Source: Candidatus Bathyarchaeota archaeon RBG_13_60_20 (GTDB lineage Archaea > Thermoproteota > Bathyarchaeia > TCS64). Taken from it: DNA of 7,256 nucleotides. Shown here piece by piece: positions 1 through 5,742 of the stretch. Each line of letters starts with the position of its first letter. Positions within the stretch are counted from its first letter, which is position 1. A program made the translations under genes and the position numbers. The DNA lies in NCBI GenBank assembly GCA_001775965.1, contig MEZG01000069.1:1-7256 (forward strand). The letters are read 5' to 3'. The notes below the pieces were generated by a model, which saw only the letters and a list, made by a program, of their open reading frames with translations, had not been told where the DNA came from and made no database searches.

Positions 1-20
1 CACCAGCAACATTGGGAAAG

Positions 21-27
21 ATTAAAG
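21..27 (+). promoter_or_regulatory. Possible TATA-like box of the carboxypeptidase gene
   Basis: The stretch ATTAAAG lies about 34 bases before the ATG at 58. Initiation some 26 bases downstream would give a very short 5' leader. No Shine-Dalgarno-like sequence precedes the ATG. The match is weaker than at the other genes of the window. Confidence 0.35.
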
Positions 28-57
28 CAACCAGCCGCAACTCAACAACAGATAGCG

Positions 58-1587
58 ATGTCAAGCGACTTACCCGACCTCTACAGCAGGCTCCTTGAGC
101 GATCCAAGGAGCTGGCGGTCATAGGCTCGGCGGGCGCCATACTGAGCTGGGACATGGAGACCAAGATGCCCCCCGGCGCCGTGGAGCTCAAGAGCCTGCA
201 GCTGGCCTTCATCCAGAAAGTGGGCCACCAGAGGCTCACGGACCCCGAGAACGGGCGCACCCTGGATGCCATCGAAAAGCACCCAGGCTACGGGGACCTC
301 ACCCAGCTCCAGAAGAGGAACGTCCACCTGGCCCGGAAGGCCTACGACGAGAACACCCGGCTCCCCGAGGAGCTGGTCGTGGAGATCGCACGACACCAGA
401 CCATAGCCGTGAACACCTGGAAGAGGGCCAAGGCGGCAAGGGACTACTCAATGTTCAAACCCGATCTGGAGAAGATGATCGGGCTCCAGATGAGGCAGGC
501 CGAACTCCTCATGCCTGTGAAGGGTGCCAAGACCCCCTACGACGCGTTGATAGACAACTTCGAGCCCAAGATGACGGCTGAGACCATCACCAAGCTCTTC
601 GACGAGATGAAGAGGGGCCTGAAGAGGGTTCTAGACAGGGTCACAGCGGAGCCCAAACCGGACACAGGGTTCCTCAGCCGACCCATCCCAGTATCGGCCC
701 AGGAGAAGATAGCGGACAGCCTCGCAAAGTTCATCGGCTACGACGTGAAGTCGGACAAGGCTTCGGGCAGGATCGACCCCACCGAGCACCCCTTCACCAC
801 AGGCTATTACACGGACGTCAGGGTCACCACCCACTACCACAGGGACCACTTCACGTCCAGCCTATACAGCGTCCTCCACGAGGGGGGCCACGCCCTCTAC
901 GAGCTGGGGCTGCCCCGGGACTGGATGTACCAGCCTGTGGGCTCCTCGGCCAGCTACGGGGTTCACGAGTCCATGAGCAGGTTCGTGGAGAACTACGTGG
1001 GCCGAGGCCGCGAGTTCTGGGAGTACTACCTGCCCGAGCTGAAGAAGCTAACAGGTAAGACCCTGAGGGACGTGTCGCTGGACCAGATGGTGAGGGCGGT
1101 CAACTATGTGACCCCCAGCAAGATCAGGATAGAGGCAGACGAGGTCACCTACGGGCTCCACATAGTCATCCGGTTCGAGCTTGAGCGGGACATATTCGCC
1201 GGCAAGCTGAACGTGGATGAGCTGCCTGAGGCGTGGAACCAGAAGTACAGGGACTACCTGAGCGTCGAGGTGGAGCACGACAGCGAGGGCGTCATGCAGG
1301 ACACCCACTGGGCCAGCGGCTACTTCGGGTACTTCCCCAGCTACGCCCTGGGCAACCTCTACGACGGCATCTGGGCGGAGAAGCTGGGCAGGGACCTGCC
1401 CGACTGGAGGACCAGGATCAGCGAGGGCAGCTTGAGTGAAGTCAAGGAGTGGCTCACCGAAAACGTGTACGGGTACGGTAACCTCTACGACCCGGAGGAC
1501 CTGGTGAAACACGTCACCGGGAAGCCGTTACAGGTGAAGCCCTTCGTGGACTACCTGGACAGGAAGTTCAGGGCTCTCTATGGCTAA
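58..1587 (+). CDS. M32 family metallocarboxypeptidase (thermostable carboxypeptidase 1 type)
   Basis: A cytosolic zinc-type metallopeptidase that removes C-terminal amino acids from peptides. The 509 residues match the usual family length of about 500. All family signatures are visible: HPF at 244-246, DVR at 253-255, the metal-binding HEGGH at 274-278 with catalytic Glu275, HESMSR at 303-308 providing the third metal ligand Glu304, DEVTY at 361-365, and the block HWASGYFGYFPSYALGNLY at about 417-435. No signal peptide or membrane segment is seen. The ATG start gives an N-terminus of the expected family form (SRLLERSKELAVIGSAGAILSWDMET). The gene ends with TAA and overlaps the last four bases of the convergent lyase gene. 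Its role is probably peptide turnover. Family assignment is very secure; substrate preference cannot be read from sequence. Confidence 0.97.
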   Translation: MSSDLPDLYSRLLERSKELAVIGSAGAILSWDMETKMPPGAVELKSLQLAFIQKVGHQRLTDPENGRTLDAIEKHPGYGDLTQLQKRNVHLARKAYDENTRLPEELVVEIARHQTIAVNTWKRAKAARDYSMFKPDLEKMIGLQMRQAELLMPVKGAKTPYDALIDNFEPKMTAETITKLFDEMKRGLKRVLDRVTAEPKPDTGFLSRPIPVSAQEKIADSLAKFIGYDVKSDKASGRIDPTEHPFTTGYYTDVRVTTHYHRDHFTSSLYSVLHEGGHALYELGLPRDWMYQPVGSSASYGVHESMSRFVENYVGRGREFWEYYLPELKKLTGKTLRDVSLDQMVRAVNYVTPSKIRIEADEVTYGLHIVIRFELERDIFAGKLNVDELPEAWNQKYRDYLSVEVEHDSEGVMQDTHWASGYFGYFPSYALGNLYDGIWAEKLGRDLPDWRTRISEGSLSEVKEWLTENVYGYGNLYDPEDLVKHVTGKPLQVKPFVDYLDRKFRALYG

Positions 1588-2552
1588 CTCTTTTTATCCC
1601 ATACCCTCTGGGTGCCCTCTAGCTCCTTGTTGATTATCTCGTCCAGGTCGGTGGAGCCGTACATGGCTAAAAGCTGCTCTTTGGGCAGAACCTCGAGCTC
1701 CAGCTTCCTCCACCGGGACACCCCCACCAGCTCGTTGAAATCGGCCCAGCTCACGCCCATCCCGGCCAGCCGCTTAACGTCCCTCGTCTCCTTGAGCACC
1801 CGAAGGCTATCCACCATTGCCTTCGTGGCGGAGTAGAGGCACACCATGGGGACGGACAGGTACTTCACGCCCAGCCTCTCCATGTCCCCGATCTCGAAGG
1901 GCGGCGTCTTGCCCCCGGGGATGACGTTGAAGGCCAGGGGCGTGGGCACCTCCCTCACCAGTGTCTCAACCTCCTCGTGGCTCTGGGGCGCCTCCACGTA
2001 AACGTAGTCGGCCCCCGCCTCGGCGTAGGCGGTTGCCCGCCTCAGCGCGTCCTCGAAGCCGTTCACCGATCTGGCGTCAGTCCGGGCACCCACCACCATG
2101 TCCGGGCTCTCCTCGTCCCTCGCTTTCAGCGCGGCGGCCAGCTTCTGGAGCATCTCGTCCACCGGGACGACCTGCTTGCCCGCCATGTGGCCGCACCGCT
2201 TGGGCCAGGTCTGGTCCTCGACCCTGACGCCCGCGGCCCCGACCCGGGCCAGGTTCTTCACGGTCCAGTACACGTTCAGGGCGTTGCCGTACCCGGTGTC
2301 GGCGTCCACATCCACGGGCAGGCTCACCGCGTTCACTATGGTGCGGGTGCGCTCAAGCACCTCCTGGTACCCGATGAGGCCCATGTCGGGCTGCCCGATG
2401 AGGGACGCCGAGATGCCGTAGCCTGATGTCCCAATGGCGTCGAACCCGGCCTTCTCTATGAGGACAGCGGACAGGGCGTCGTAGGCGCACGGGCGGAGCA
2501 GGAGCCCGGGCCGCCTCAGGAGCCCCCTGAACCTTATACCCTTCGAATCCAT
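1584..2552 (-). CDS. Isocitrate lyase/PEP mutase superfamily carbon-carbon lyase, substrate unknown
   Basis: A TIM-barrel enzyme of 322 residues. Its superfamily includes methylisocitrate lyase, 2,3-dimethylmalate lyase, oxaloacetate decarboxylase and PEP mutase. Visible motifs are the Mg-binding DVDADTGYGN at 81-90, EDQ at 112-114, KRCGHMAGK at 118-126, RTDA at 157-160 and EAP at 187-189. The Cys in KRCGH (Cys120) is the general acid of the lyase branch; PEP and phosphonopyruvate enzymes lack this motif. A carbon-carbon lyase is therefore more likely than a phosphonate enzyme, although such proteins are often named carboxyvinyl-carboxyphosphonate phosphorylmutase. The ATG start leaves a short N-terminal extension before the conserved PCAYDALSA at 21-29. 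A TATA-like box lies 25 bases upstream. Stop is TAG, sharing bases with the convergent carboxypeptidase stop. Neighbours give no clue to the substrate. Confidence 0.93.
   Translation of the reverse strand: MDSKGIRFRGLLRRPGLLLRPCAYDALSAVLIEKAGFDAIGTSGYGISASLIGQPDMGLIGYQEVLERTRTIVNAVSLPVDVDADTGYGNALNVYWTVKNLARVGAAGVRVEDQTWPKRCGHMAGKQVVPVDEMLQKLAAALKARDEESPDMVVGARTDARSVNGFEDALRRATAYAEAGADYVYVEAPQSHEEVETLVREVPTPLAFNVIPGGKTPPFEIGDMERLGVKYLSVPMVCLYSATKAMVDSLRVLKETRDVKRLAGMGVSWADFNELVGVSRWRKLELEVLPKEQLLAMYGSTDLDEIINKELEGTQRVWDKKS
1588..1597 (+). terminator. Oligo-T candidate terminator after the carboxypeptidase gene
   Basis: CTCTTTTTAT follows the TAA stop directly. Archaeal RNA polymerases can terminate at short T runs without a hairpin. 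The same bases encode the last lysines of the opposite-strand lyase, so the run could equally be coding constraint. Confidence 0.35.
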
Positions 2553-2574
2553 GGGTGAAGGTGAGCCCTAGCCG

Positions 2575-2580
2575 TATTAA
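2575..2580 (-). promoter_or_regulatory. TATA-like box of the lyase gene
   Basis: On the minus strand this reads TTAATA, centred about 25 bases before the ATG at 2552. That is the distance expected if transcription starts at or next to the start codon (leaderless mRNA). It shares an 85-bp divergent spacer with the taw1 promoter. Confidence 0.6.
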
Positions 2581-2606
2581 TCCTTGCGTGGCGCTTCACA
2601 GTTTCA

Positions 2607-2614
2607 TTGATATT
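2607..2614 (+). promoter_or_regulatory. TATA-like box of taw1
   Basis: TTGATATT is centred about 27 bases before the ATG at 2638 and no Shine-Dalgarno site follows, again indicating a leaderless transcript. Its box and the minus-strand lyase box lie about 33 bases apart, so the two promoters are back to back. Confidence 0.5.
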
Positions 2615-2637
2615 CCACGTGTACGTTTTTTCCCGGG

Positions 2638-3600
2638 ATGAGCGTCCCCGAGGAGCTCCGCGGCACCTACAGGAGGCAGAGGTACAGGCTGGTGGGCGCA
2701 CACAGCGCCGTGAAGACGTGCCACTGGGTGCGCCGCAGCCTCAACACGGGTGGCGCTGAGAACTGCTACAAGAACAGGTTCTACGGGGTGCCCACGCACC
2801 GCTGCCTCCAGATGACGCCCAGCCTGGGCCATTGCACCCAGAGCTGCGTCTTCTGCTGGAGGGCCACCCCGGAGACCCTGGGAGTCTCATGGGACCAGAC
2901 CAGGGATATCTCCGACCCGGAGGACCCGGATGCCGTGGTGGAGGGGTGCCTGGCTGCCCACAGGAAGGCCATGAACGGTTTCGGGGGCAACCCCAGCGTG
3001 GAGAAGGGGCTCCTGGAGGAGGCCAAGCAGCCGCTCCACGCGGCCATAAGCCTGGAGGGGGAACCCACGCTGTACCCGAGGCTCGGCGACCTAGTGGACT
3101 CGTTCAGGAGCCACGGCTTCAAGTCGGTGTTCATAGTCACCAACGGCACCCGGCCAGACGTGTTGTCCAGCCTCGGATCGGAGCCATCCCAACTCTACGT
3201 GAGCTTGTGCGCCCCGGACGAGGAGACCTACAGAAAGGCGTGTAGGCCCATGGTGAAAGATAGCTGGGGCAGAGTCATGGAGACCCTTGAGTTGCTGCAG
3301 TCCTTCAGCTGCCCCACGGTGCTCAGGCACACCCTGGTGCCCGGCCTCAACATGGTGAACCCGGGGGGCTACGCTAGGCTGGCGACGCTGTCCAACGCCA
3401 CGTACCTTGAGCCCAAGGCCGCCATGTCGGTGGGTTCAGCTAGGGCCCGGTTCGGGTACGGCGAGATGGCGTGGTTCGACGATGTCAGGAGGTTCGCCGA
3501 GGAAATCGCGGAGAAGTGCAGCTACAGGGTCATCGACGAGCATGGGTGGAGCAGCATCGTGCTACTGAGCCGCCTGGACAGGCCCATCAGGCTGTACTGA
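2638..3600 (+). CDS. taw1: tRNA 4-demethylwyosine synthase (Taw1/TYW1-like radical SAM enzyme)
   Basis: Converts 1-methylguanosine at position 37 of tRNA-Phe to 4-demethylwyosine (imG-14) using pyruvate, the tricycle-forming step of wyosine biosynthesis. The radical-SAM CX3CX2C motif is HCTQSCVFCWR, with Cys66, Cys70 and Cys73. Cys28, Cys43 and Cys56 lie where archaeal Taw1 has the ligands of its second [4Fe-4S] cluster. Other family blocks are AHSAVKTCHW at 21-30, ISLEGEPTLYP at 137-147 (GEP SAM-binding segment), FIVTNGTRPD at 165-174, LYVSLCAPDEETY at 187-198 and EPKAAMSVG at 258-266. The 320-residue length suits the archaeal form, which lacks the flavodoxin domain of eukaryotic TYW1. The ATG start fits both the family N-terminus and the upstream TATA-like box. 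No other wyosine gene is adjacent. Function is assigned from family with high certainty. Confidence 0.96.
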   Translation: MSVPEELRGTYRRQRYRLVGAHSAVKTCHWVRRSLNTGGAENCYKNRFYGVPTHRCLQMTPSLGHCTQSCVFCWRATPETLGVSWDQTRDISDPEDPDAVVEGCLAAHRKAMNGFGGNPSVEKGLLEEAKQPLHAAISLEGEPTLYPRLGDLVDSFRSHGFKSVFIVTNGTRPDVLSSLGSEPSQLYVSLCAPDEETYRKACRPMVKDSWGRVMETLELLQSFSCPTVLRHTLVPGLNMVNPGGYARLATLSNATYLEPKAAMSVGSARARFGYGEMAWFDDVRRFAEEIAEKCSYRVIDEHGWSSIVLLSRLDRPIRLY

Positions 3601-3605
3601 GAAGC

Positions 3606-3612
3606 ATTATTA
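3606..3612 (+). promoter_or_regulatory. TATA-like box of the GyrI-like gene
   Basis: ATTATTA is centred about 29 bases before the ATG at 3638, within the 37-bp gap after taw1. The gene can therefore be transcribed separately from taw1 as a leaderless mRNA, although read-through is also possible. Confidence 0.5.
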
Positions 3613-3637
3613 GCCACGAGCTGGGTTAGGGTTCATT

Positions 3638-4114
3638 ATGATCGACAAGATAGGCGTCAAGACCACCATCCGCGAGATGGTGGCCTACAGGGCTCTGAAG
3701 TCGGGGGAGAGCGAGGTCGTGGAGTTGGCCAGGCTGAACAAGGAGCTCTACGAGAAGGGTGCCCGGCCGAGGGACCCCACCATGGTGCTCTTCTACGATC
3801 CCAAGGAGGAGCCGGAGTGCAGGCGGGAAGTGTTGATCCCTGTGGACAGGGAGGTGGAAGGTGTGGCTACGAAGATGATGCCTGAGTTGAAGGTGGCGTT
3901 CCTAGTGTTTATCGGTACGAGTCGTCCGGTGGAGAGCTACTACGAGGAGCTGTACAGGTATATTGAGGAGCGTGGGCTGAGGCCGGCCTCCGGCATGTGT
4001 AGTATAGAGGCTGTGTATCAGCCTGCGGAGTACGGCTTGAGCTACGGTAGCCTCATCGATGAGGATGCGCCTGAGCACTGGTCGACGGAGATCATGATCC
4101 CTGTTGAGGGGTAA
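3638..4114 (+). CDS. Stand-alone GyrI-like / effector-binding domain protein
   Basis: A 158-residue soluble protein that appears to consist only of the GyrI-like small-molecule-binding fold found at the C-terminus of AraC and MerR type regulators and in free-standing proteins. Two similar half-domains are suggested by paired endings: REVLIPVD at 63-70 and TEIMIPVEG at 150-158, each after a helix-rich segment (24-42 and 97-113). The block SYYEELYRYIEERGL at 100-114 followed by a variable loop and the final strand is typical. There is no helix-turn-helix, so it is not by itself a DNA-binding regulator. It could be a ligand sensor, sequestration protein or hydrolase; some members of this fold are hydrolases. 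The last third of the gene uses more AT-rich codons than the first two thirds. Fold assignment is good, function unknown. Confidence 0.75.
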   Translation: MIDKIGVKTTIREMVAYRALKSGESEVVELARLNKELYEKGARPRDPTMVLFYDPKEEPECRREVLIPVDREVEGVATKMMPELKVAFLVFIGTSRPVESYYEELYRYIEERGLRPASGMCSIEAVYQPAEYGLSYGSLIDEDAPEHWSTEIMIPVEG

Positions 4115-4118
4115 ACTC

Positions 4119-4125
4119 TTTTAAT
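4119..4125 (+). promoter_or_regulatory. Box A (TATA) of the tRNA-Gly gene
   Basis: TTTTAAT is centred 28 bases before the first base of the tRNA, the normal position for an archaeal tRNA promoter. Together with the T run at 4130-4133 it may also serve as a terminator for the preceding gene, whose stop is only a few bases upstream. Confidence 0.65.
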
Positions 4126-4149
4126 CCTGTTTTCGTCTTGTTTGGCTGC

Positions 4150-4223
4150 GCGACCGTAGTCTAGTGGTAGGATCTTGGCCTTCCAAGCCAATAGCCCGGG
4201 TTCAAATCCCGGCGGTCGCACCA
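4150..4223 (+). tRNA. tRNA-Gly, anticodon TCC, with encoded 3' CCA
   Basis: A complete cloverleaf can be folded by hand. The acceptor stem pairs GCGACCG (4150-4156) with CGGTCGC (4213-4219). The D stem GTCT/GGAT contains G-U pairs around loop AGTGGTA. The anticodon stem TTGGC/GCCAA holds loop CTTCCAA with anticodon TCC at 4182-4184. The variable region has 4 bases, and the T stem CCGGG/CCCGG encloses TTCAAAT. The discriminator is A4220 and CCA is encoded at 4221-4223. There is no intron. It reads GGA and GGG glycine codons. Confidence 0.97.
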
Positions 4224-4262
4224 CTGTTTCTCGTTGCGTGCAAGTGGGGGGGAGGAGGGGTC

Positions 4263-4348
4263 CCATCACCGCCACCGCAATTCCCTGTTTTCAGGGTTGT
4301 TTTCGTGTTCGGAGGATTTATAGGGCTCCTCTGGGGCGGTGGTGATGG
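4263..4348. repeat. Long-range inverted repeat (CCATCACC... / ...GGTGATGG)
   Basis: CCATCACCGCCACCGC at 4263-4278 is complementary to GCGGTGGTGATGG at 4336-4348 apart from a three-base bulge. The enclosed segment contains the small hairpin at 4283-4296. Confidence 0.6.
4283..4296. repeat. Small hairpin CCCTG-TTTT-CAGGG
   Basis: A perfect 5-bp stem with a TTTT loop, inside the larger inverted repeat and about 60 bases after the tRNA. Confidence 0.55.
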
Positions 4349-4373
4349 AATCGGTGGGAGGGGGCCATCACCA
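4340..4373. repeat. Alternative hairpin TGGTGATGG / CCATCACCA
   Basis: A perfect 9-bp stem (4340-4348 with 4365-4373) around a 16-base G-rich loop. Its left arm is the right arm of the long-range inverted repeat, so the two structures exclude each other. Confidence 0.6.
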
Positions 4374-4374
4374 T

Positions 4375-4393
4375 CTATGCGAGGGTGGCATAG
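4375..4393 (-). terminator. Hairpin just past the membrane-protein stop, possible 3' element
   Basis: CTATGC (4375-4380) and GCATAG (4388-4393) form a perfect 6-bp stem around a 7-base loop. On the minus strand it starts eight bases after the stop of the membrane-protein gene. No T run follows, so it is more a 3'-end structure than a clear terminator. Confidence 0.35.
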
Positions 4394-4401
4394 GGGCGGC
4401 G

Positions 4402-4710
4402 TCAACTCTCCTCAGGCTTTTTCTCCTCAACGCGTTTAAAGTACTCTGGGTAGTTTCTGACGTCATCGTGTATCGGCCGGGGTATGTCGGTGCGGGGGAA
4501 GTAGACGTCCCTCTCCCCGGGAAATGCCAGGGGGTACCTGGGCGTCTTCTCCTTGACGAATCGGTTGAACAGCACCATGAAGGCCCCCAGTGAGAACACG
4601 AGGACATAGGCAGCGAGAAGGTAATCTGCCTCCAGGGCGTACGTGACCGAGACGACTAGCATTGTTGAGGCGGCGACCAACCCAAAGAGGAACACGAGGG
4701 GGCGTCTCAC
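4402..4710 (-). CDS. Small two-helix membrane protein of unknown function
   Basis: A 102-residue protein that I do not recognise. Residues about 4-23 and 29-48 are hydrophobic and form two probable membrane helices joined by a short turn. MRR at the N-terminus and NRFVKEK after helix 2 suggest both ends face the cytoplasm. Residues 49-102 form a charged soluble tail with aromatic-proline segments (RYPLAFPGERDVYFPRTDIP) and end in a run rich in Glu and Lys. The start is GTG at 4708-4710. An in-frame stop lies shortly upstream with no ATG between, and a TATA-like box sits 26 bases before the GTG, which supports this start. The ordered composition argues for a real gene despite the lack of a known domain. 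It is transcribed away from the HAD genes. Confidence 0.72.
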   Translation of the reverse strand: MRRPLVFLFGLVAASTMLVVSVTYALEADYLLAAYVLVFSLGAFMVLFNRFVKEKTPRYPLAFPGERDVYFPRTDIPRPIHDDVRNYPEYFKRVEEKKPEES

Positions 4711-4733
4711 GCGTTGTTGAACGTTACCCTTTC

Positions 4734-4739
4734 ATTAAA
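4734..4739 (-). promoter_or_regulatory. TATA-like box of the membrane-protein gene
   Basis: On the minus strand this reads TTTAAT, centred about 26 bases before the GTG start. The spacing supports GTG as the true start of a leaderless mRNA. Confidence 0.55.
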
Positions 4740-4851
4740 GTGTATCTAATGGTTCAAGATTTGCGTAAAGGTAGATGATGGGCTAATTATTCATTGAAAC
4801 CCGGCATTCTTGAAGTTTAATTAATAATCTTGGGGTTATGGCTTGATAGTG

Positions 4852-4889
4852 AAAACTCGGACACAAGCATCATTGTGAGTACGAGTTTT
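4852..4889. repeat. 38-nt imperfect palindrome (possible operator or hairpin)
   Basis: AAAACTCG (4852-4859) pairs with CGAGTTTT (4882-4889). Inside it, CACAA (4862-4866) pairs with TTGTG (4873-4877) around loop GCATCA. The two stems are joined by an internal bulge of two and four bases. The right half overlaps the first tandem repeat, and a T run ends the structure. Confidence 0.6.
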
Positions 4890-4937
4890 TAAAGACTTAC
4901 GCATTGGAGTGAGCACGAGTTTATAAAGGCTTACGCA
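4875..4937. repeat. Two tandem 29-bp direct repeats, 34-bp period
   Basis: Copy 1 is 4875-4903 and copy 2 is 4909-4937. Both run from GTGAG(T/C)ACGAGTTT to CTTACGCA and match at 26 of 29 positions. Each contains a TATA-like core (TTTTTAAAG at about 4886-4894, TTTATAAAG at 4920-4928). The repeats lie 54-116 bases before the start of the first HAD gene and could be regulator binding sites or duplicated promoter cores. Confidence 0.75.
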
Positions 4938-4960
4938 GTACCGTTTTTAGGTTCCTTATC

Positions 4961-4967
4961 AATATAA
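4961..4967 (+). promoter_or_regulatory. TATA-like box of the first HAD gene
   Basis: AATATAA is centred about 27 bases before the ATG at 4991, the same leaderless geometry as other genes here. The TATA-like cores in the tandem repeats upstream may act as additional promoters that would give longer leaders. Confidence 0.55.
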
Positions 4968-4990
4968 CAGAGAGGGGCGCATCAGATTCC

Positions 4991-5715
4991 ATGGGTCACA
5001 AGATCAGGGCGGTCACCTTCGACCTTTGGAACACGCTTATCGAGGTTGTAAGCTACACAGATGCAAGGGTGAACGCGCTATATGAGGCCGCTGCGCATGC
5101 GGGGTTCACAGCCCCCGTCGAGGCGGTTGCCGAGGCCTTCAGGGACTCCGCTGCATGGTACGAGAGGGAGTGGAGGACGCGGCACGTCCAGGTGGACTCG
5201 GGGGCCAGGCTGGACTACATGCTGGGGGAGCTGAGTGTCGAGCTGGCCCCGGCGGAGAGGATAGCCTTGGCCGAGGAGTTCGAGAACGTGTTCCTGAGGA
5301 GCCCGCCTCCCCTGAAACCGGGAGCACTTGAGGCCGTGACCCAGCTCTCACCCAGGTACAGGCTGGGCGTAATCAGCGACACGGGGATCACGCCGGGCCG
5401 AGCCATGAGGAGGTACTTCCAGGATAGGGGCCTGATGAGCCACTTCTCGTCCCTCGTGTTCAGCGACGAGACGGGGCTCTGCAAGCCGCACCCCGACGTA
5501 TTCACGCGGGCTCTGCGTGAGCTTGGAGCCGAACCCTGCGAGGTTGTGCACGTGGGGGACCTCTGAGGACTGACGTGGCCGGGGCCAAGGGGGCGGGGAT
5601 GAAGGCGGTCTGGGTGAGGAGCCCGTACCAGGACGGGGAGTCAGACGCCGAGCCAGACTACACCATAGACTCGCTGCATGAACTGCCCAGGATCATCGAG
5701 TCGCTGGACCGCTGA
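4991..5715 (+). pseudogene. HAD-superfamily hydrolase, frameshifted near motif IV
   Basis: The first of two tandem HAD paralogs. The open frame from the ATG gives 191 residues and stops at TGA 5564-5566, directly after HVGDL. Reading on one base back from 5563 gives another 50 codons without a stop. They begin LRTDVAGAKGAGMKAVW and end at TGA 5713-5715, matching the C-terminus of the neighbouring paralog. The restored protein would be 241 residues, against 240 in the paralog, with every motif at the same position: FDLWNTL at 10-16 with nucleophile Asp11, ISDTG at 128-132, CKP at 164-166, HVGD at 187-190. The lost part includes Asp195 of motif IV, so the truncated product is probably inactive. 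Residues about 17-108 would form a C1-type cap. Position 13 is Trp instead of the second motif I Asp. A single missing base may be a true recent mutation, an assembly error or, less likely, ribosomal frameshifting. Confidence 0.85.
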
Positions 5716-5718
5716 GCC

Positions 5719-5727
5719 TTCAAATAC
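5719..5727 (+). promoter_or_regulatory. Weak TATA-like box before the second HAD gene
   Basis: TTCAAATAC is centred only about 20 bases before the ATG at 5743, closer than at other genes in this window. The gene may instead be co-transcribed with the first HAD gene, which ends 27 bases upstream. GGGGGCCCCC at 5728-5737 lies between box and start. Confidence 0.3.
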
Positions 5728-5742
5728 GGGGGCCCCCCATAG

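Larger units (their letters stand above)
4224..4401. other. GC-rich non-coding stretch with competing inverted repeats
   Basis: About 178 bases between the tRNA and the stop of the convergent membrane-protein gene carry no convincing gene. They are rich in G and C runs and hold several inverted repeats (listed separately). A segment at 4263-4278 can pair with 4336-4348, and the latter can instead pair with 4365-4373. A TATA-like TTTATA lies at about 4318-4323. Possibly a small RNA or only processed trailer sequence. Confidence 0.5.
4711..4990. other. AT-rich divergent intergenic region with repeats and several TATA-like boxes
   Basis: This 280-bp spacer separates the membrane-protein gene (-) from the HAD pair (+). 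I see no ORF of useful length. It contains the AT-rich palindrome TTAATTAA at 4818-4825, a 38-nt imperfect palindrome, two tandem 29-bp repeats, and the promoter box of the first HAD gene. TGCGTAA at 4762-4768 is close to the reverse complement of the repeat end CTTACGCA. Confidence 0.6.

Noticed and set aside
1048..1512. 154-codon antisense frame within the carboxypeptidase gene
   Set aside because: A shadow of the GC-rich, strongly conserved M32 coding sequence on the opposite strand; no family features.
4224..4401. A known RNA gene such as 5S rRNA, SRP RNA or RNase P RNA
   Set aside because: None of the conserved elements of these RNAs could be recognised; only generic inverted repeats are seen.
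4164..4439. Plus-strand ORF of 91 codons over the tRNA and GC-rich region
   Set aside because: It starts inside the tRNA gene, has Gly/Pro-rich low-complexity composition and overlaps the end of the membrane-protein gene.
4875..4937. Two-unit CRISPR remnant
   Set aside because: The gap between the two 29-bp copies is only 5 bases, too short for a spacer, and each copy looks like promoter sequence.
5551..5574. Programmed -1 ribosomal frameshifting as the explanation for the HAD break
   Set aside because: No X-XXY-YYZ heptamer is present, and slipping on the G run would remove the conserved motif IV Asp. A mutation or read error is simpler.
5728..5738. GGGGGCCCCCC as a terminator hairpin between the HAD genes
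   Set aside because: It has no loop and no following T run, and lies a few bases before the next ATG; probably incidental.
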